Of a stretch of DNA of 64,000 nt, positions 59,173 through 64,000 are shown piece after piece. This DNA comes from Candidatus Pantoea formicae. Its GTDB lineage: Bacteria > Pseudomonadota > Gammaproteobacteria > Enterobacterales > Enterobacteriaceae. The notes under the pieces are model-generated. The model did no database searches, had not been told where the DNA came from, and saw only the letters and a list, made by a program, of their open reading frames with translations. A program made the translations under genes and the position numbers. How positions within the stretch are numbered: position 1 is the stretch's first letter; each line of letters begins with the position of its first letter. The DNA lies in the NCBI RefSeq assembly GCF_011752625.1, contig NZ_VWXD01000005.1, positions 62,001 through 126,000 of the forward strand. The letters are read 5' to 3'.

Positions 59173-59389
59173 AACGAGCCGTTCTCCTTAGGGTTGTCGC
59201 GTACGCATCATAACCTGGCTTTTTGTCGGCGGCAGGCGTACTTTGCGCGAAAAAACAGCAAAAAAGCGTGGGACACCTATCTTATTTGTCAGAAAATACT
59301 GCACAGACTTGCACTTGTGTAGCTGGGCAAATACAGTTAGAGGATAAAGTTTGCCGTGGTGGCAAGGTATTGGAACAACAGAGAATACA

Positions 59390-60379
59390 ATGATGCAGGA
59401 TTTGCGTCTGATATTAATCGTTGTTGGCGCGATCGCCATAATAGCGCTGCTCCTTCACGGACTGTGGACCAGCCGTAAAGAGCGGTCTTCTGTGTTTCGC
59501 GATCGCCCTCACAAACGTCTGAAACAGCGCGAAGAAGCCGATGAAGATCTGCTGAGCGACGAAGATGATGGCGTAGGCGAAGTTCGCGTGAGCCGTCAGC
59601 GTGACGCTCATGAAGAGCCTGAATTCGACGCGCCTGTGGTTAAGCCTGTCAGCGCGCCGCGTGCGCCTGAACCTGCGCGCCAACCCTTCTCGCGCCATGA
59701 AGCGCCATTGATGGGCGATCCTCTTCTGGATGACGAGCCAGAGGTGCGTCAGCCTGCGCCGCAGCCGCCTGTCGTGAAGCCAGCGCCGCAGCCTAAACCT
59801 CAGCCACAACCTCAACCGGTTCAGGCCGATCCTTTGCTGGATAATGAGCCACTTTCTGCGGCTCAGCCTGAACCTGCATTCCAGGCAGCAGAAGAGCCTG
59901 AATATGAAGAAGAAGCACCGGTTGCCCATGAAGAAGTGGCGAAACAACCTGCATCTTCTCAACGTAAAAATGAAGCGGTCTTGGTGTTGCATGTTGCGGC
60001 ACATGCAGGGGGCGAACTGAACGGTGAAGCACTGTTGCAGGGTATTCTGCAGGCGGGCTTCCAGTTCGGTGAAATGAATATTTTCCATCGCCATCTGAGC
60101 CCTGCGGGCAGTGGCCCTGTGCTGTTCAGTCTGGCAAACATGGTCAAACCGGGTTCATTCAACCCAGACACCATGGGCGACTTCAGCACGCCGGGTGTCT
60201 CCATTTTTATGATGGTGCCGTCTTACGGTGATGCGAACCAAAACTTCAAATTGATGCTGCAATCTGCGCAGCGTATTGCGGATGACGTTGGTGGAGTGGT
60301 GCTGGATGATGAGCGTCGTATGATGACGCCACAGAAGCTGGAAACCTACAAAGCGCGTATTCGCGAAGTTATCGGCTGA
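59390..60379 (+). CDS. zipA: Cell division protein ZipA
   Basis: 329 residues. N-terminal membrane anchor (about 5-25, [18 protein letters not shown]), a basic then acidic region, a Pro/Gln-rich linker (about 65-185, with repeated [10 protein letters not shown]), and the C-terminal FtsZ-binding domain (about 190-329, [19 protein letters not shown]). It tethers FtsZ to the inner membrane. Start is ATG 59390 (MMQDLRL); 13 open codons upstream are not conserved. Confidence 0.95.
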   Translation: MMQDLRLILIVVGAIAIIALLLHGLWTSRKERSSVFRDRPHKRLKQREEADEDLLSDEDDGVGEVRVSRQRDAHEEPEFDAPVVKPVSAPRAPEPARQPFSRHEAPLMGDPLLDDEPEVRQPAPQPPVVKPAPQPKPQPQPQPVQADPLLDNEPLSAAQPEPAFQAAEEPEYEEEAPVAHEEVAKQPASSQRKNEAVLVLHVAAHAGGELNGEALLQGILQAGFQFGEMNIFHRHLSPAGSGPVLFSLANMVKPGSFNPDTMGDFSTPGVSIFMMVPSYGDANQNFKLMLQSAQRIADDVGGVVLDDERRMMTPQKLETYKARIREVIG

Positions 60380-60411
60380 TAGCTGCTAGCAAAATCAAAT
60401 ATTAACGAAAC

Positions 60412-60437
60412 AACCCCCGCTAGTCGGGGGTTTTTTA
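60412..60437 (+). terminator. Terminator between zipA and ligA
   Basis: AACCCCCG/CGGGGGTT stem followed by TTTTATC. It ends 15 bases before the ligA start, so some readthrough or a promoter close by is needed for ligA. Confidence 0.85.
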
Positions 60438-60445
60438 TCGGATAA

Positions 60446-62470
<2,025 letters not shown>

Positions 62471-62471
62471 T

Positions 62472-62690
62472 GTGGATAAACACCAGCTGGTTGAAATCGC
62501 TAACACGGCGATGCCGTTTGGCAAGTATAAGGGTCGCATGCTCATTGATTTACCCGAAGAGTACTTGCTGTGGTTTGCGCGTAAAAACGAATTTCCTGCC
62601 GGCAAGTTAGGCGACCTGATGCAGCTGACATTGGCGATCAAAATAGAAGGGTTGCAAGGGTTAGTCACCCCCCTTAAACGCAGCGAATAA
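62472..62690 (+). CDS. ypeB: Small conserved protein YpeB (DUF3820)
   Basis: 72 residues from GTG 62472, same length as E. coli YpeB, with MPFGKYKGR and YLLWFARK. Function unknown; the family has been linked to exonuclease-like folds. One base from ligA, and therefore co-transcribed. Confidence 0.9.
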   Translation: MDKHQLVEIANTAMPFGKYKGRMLIDLPEEYLLWFARKNEFPAGKLGDLMQLTLAIKIEGLQGLVTPLKRSE

Positions 62691-62720
62691 CAAAACGGCC
62701 CGCATTTGCGGGCCGTTTTG
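62691..62720. terminator. Bidirectional terminator between ypeB and yfeH
   Basis: CAAAACGGCCCGCA/TGCGGGCCGTTTTG perfect stem, with TTT on both ends. Serves convergent ypeB and yfeH. Confidence 0.9.
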
Positions 62721-62721
62721 T

Positions 62722-63723
62722 TTAGGATTTCTGTGCTTCGATTTGCTGTTGCGCCAGTCGTTTTTCGTTACCGGCTTTATAGCGCTGGGCAATGAAAGAA
62801 CACACCATTAACTGTACCTGATGGAAAATCATTAACGGCAACACGATAATCCCGACGGAAGCGGCGGGGAACAGAATGTTTGCCATGGGAACCCCATTCG
62901 CCAGACTCTTCTTGGAACCGCAAAACAGCACCACGATTTCATCGGCACGGCTGAAACCAAACAGACGTGAGGCTCCAAGGTTAATGGCTAAGGCAATAAA
63001 CAGGATTGCCAGGCTGCCAACCAGAATCCACAGCAGCGTATCGATCCCCACGCGATGCCAGATACCATTTACAACCGCTTCACTGAAGGCTGAATAAACC
63101 ACTAGCAAAATTGAGGTCTGGTCAGTTTTACCAATCAAGCTGCGGTGCTTCTCAACCCAGCCTCCAATCCAACGGCGTGACAGGTGCCCAATCACGAACG
63201 GCACCAACAGTTGCAGCATGATTTTACCAATCTGCTCAAGACCATTACTGGGCGCATCGCTGTGTACGTTCATCACCAGGTTCACCAGCAGAGGTGAAAC
63301 AAACACACCCAGCAAGCTCGAAGCGGAAGCCGCGCACACCGCGGCTGCGACGTTACCTCCAGCCATAGAGGTAAAGGCGATAGCGGACTGCACGGTCGCG
63401 GGCAGGATACACAGATAGATAAAGCCGGTGTAAATCTCTGTGCTGACGTTGACCGGGTGCCACCAAACCAGCAGCAGGCCGAGGATCGGGAACACCACGA
63501 AGGTGCTGCACATAATCCACAGATGTAAGCGCCAGTGGCTGCTGCCCGCAATAATCTTCTCACGTGACAGCTTGGCACCGTGCATAAAGAACAGCAGGGC
63601 GATAGCCGCCGTCGTCAGGTATTCAAAGAAATCGACAAACCCACCTTTGGCCGGGATAAAGCTGGCCAGCAGCACGGTAATGATGAGTTTCACCATCATT
63701 GGGTCGAGTCGTAAAAAGCCCAT
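62722..63723 (-). CDS. yfeH: Bile acid:sodium symporter-family protein YfeH
   Basis: 333 residues (E. coli 332), about nine to ten membrane segments, SBF/PF13593 family, with GAVMANILFPAA-like and CGSKKSLANGVPMA stretches. The transported solute is unknown. ATG 63723. Divergent from yfeR, which is its likely regulator. Confidence 0.92.
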   Translation of the reverse strand: MGFLRLDPMMVKLIITVLLASFIPAKGGFVDFFEYLTTAAIALLFFMHGAKLSREKIIAGSSHWRLHLWIMCSTFVVFPILGLLLVWWHPVNVSTEIYTGFIYLCILPATVQSAIAFTSMAGGNVAAAVCAASASSLLGVFVSPLLVNLVMNVHSDAPSNGLEQIGKIMLQLLVPFVIGHLSRRWIGGWVEKHRSLIGKTDQTSILLVVYSAFSEAVVNGIWHRVGIDTLLWILVGSLAILFIALAINLGASRLFGFSRADEIVVLFCGSKKSLANGVPMANILFPAASVGIIVLPLMIFHQVQLMVCSFIAQRYKAGNEKRLAQQQIEAQKS

Positions 63724-63824
63724 TGTTACAATCCGGTTAAATTAAAAAAATGATGGGGCTGATTGTGCGCTACTCGGGTTTAGAAATAAAATTGATTTAT
63801 TGCATTAATCTATGAGTAATATCG

Positions 63825-64000
63825 ATGAATTACAGCTTACGTCAGTTACGCACCTTTGTGGCCGTGGCGCAGCAGGGCAGTTTCAGCCAAGCGGGGCAGG
63901 CAATAGGTCTTAGTCAGTCAGCGGTGAGCCACAGTATCAAAGAACTTGAGGCTGAAATGGGCGTGCGATTGCTTGACCGCACCACGCGAGAAGTGATTCT
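63825..64000 (+). CDS. yfeR: LysR-family transcriptional regulator YfeR (3' end outside window)
   Basis: Visible 58 codons from ATG 63825 give the N-terminal winged helix-turn-helix of a LysR regulator ([14 protein letters not shown]) and match E. coli YfeR. An ATG at 63812 is out of frame. The coding region runs off the window. The 101-base space to yfeH should hold a shared regulatory region; YfeR is reported to respond to osmolarity and to govern yfeH in Salmonella. Confidence 0.9.
   Translation, partial: MNYSLRQLRTFVAVAQQGSFSQAGQAIGLSQSAVSHSIKELEAEMGVRLLDRTTREVI

Noticed and set aside
59414..60094. 226-codon antisense frame in zipA, Arg/Phe-rich
   Set aside because: Shadow of the Pro/Gln/Glu-rich ZipA linker read on the other strand.

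Overview
The window is chromosomal DNA of an enterobacterium. Almost every gene has a close counterpart in Escherichia coli K-12, and most stand in the K-12 order of the bcp–gcvR–dapA–bamC–purC … cysPUWAM … crr–ptsIH–cysK–cysZ–zipA–ligA–ypeB–yfeH–yfeR segment. Lineage-specific changes (no eut genes between maeB and hemF, no ucpA beside cysP, a two-component system where K-12 has pdxK, narP beside narQ, short GGCATAAATGCC palindromes between genes) suggest the Erwiniaceae (Pantoea/Erwinia-like). That assignment is inference; no species marker was checked.

Left end (1–6.2 kb): an ABC importer operon (binding protein cut by the window edge, two permeases, ATPase) ends in a GpdQ-type phosphodiesterase. 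It is followed by a membrane-bound diguanylate cyclase whose 5' leader holds a strong nested inverted repeat and a tiny overlapping ORF. 6.2–20 kb is backbone: bcp, gcvR, dapA–bamC (lysine/peptidoglycan precursor synthesis and outer-membrane assembly), purC, ypfJ–tmcA, ypfH, ypfN–dapE–yffB, the 20-codon gene ypfM, and the efflux pump acrD. 19.8–25.3 kb: narP–narQ nitrate/nitrite two-component pair, a YhcN-family periplasmic protein, ansP, nudK.

25.3–33.2 kb: an eight-gene minus-strand sugar operon (DeoR-type regulator, periplasmic binding protein, ATPase, two permeases, AlsE-like epimerase, AlsK-like ROK kinase, ribokinase-like PfkB kinase). It looks like an allose/allulose-type system that enters fructose-6-phosphate, but the substrate is not determined. 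33.7–44 kb: a DUF1176 protein, ampH, tktB–talA, maeB, hemF, amiA. Several repeat elements sit between these genes: a 107-bp hairpin element plus partial copy, and 38-bp tandem repeats.

44–64 kb: ypeA–yfeZ–yfeY–yfeX, the sulfate/thiosulfate importer cysPUWA with cysM, a CpxRA-like two-component system, the PTS operon ptsH–ptsI–crr, cysK, cysZ, zipA, ligA, ypeB, yfeH, and the start of yfeR cut by the right edge. Sulfate uptake (cysPUWA, cysZ) and both O-acetylserine sulfhydrylases (cysK, cysM) lie within 12 kb, as in E. coli.

No tRNA, rRNA, CRISPR array, insertion sequence, prophage gene or convincing pseudogene was seen. The least explained items are the structured leader of the diguanylate cyclase, the phosphodiester-uptake operon, the sugar operon with its palindromic promoter region, and the structured repeats.
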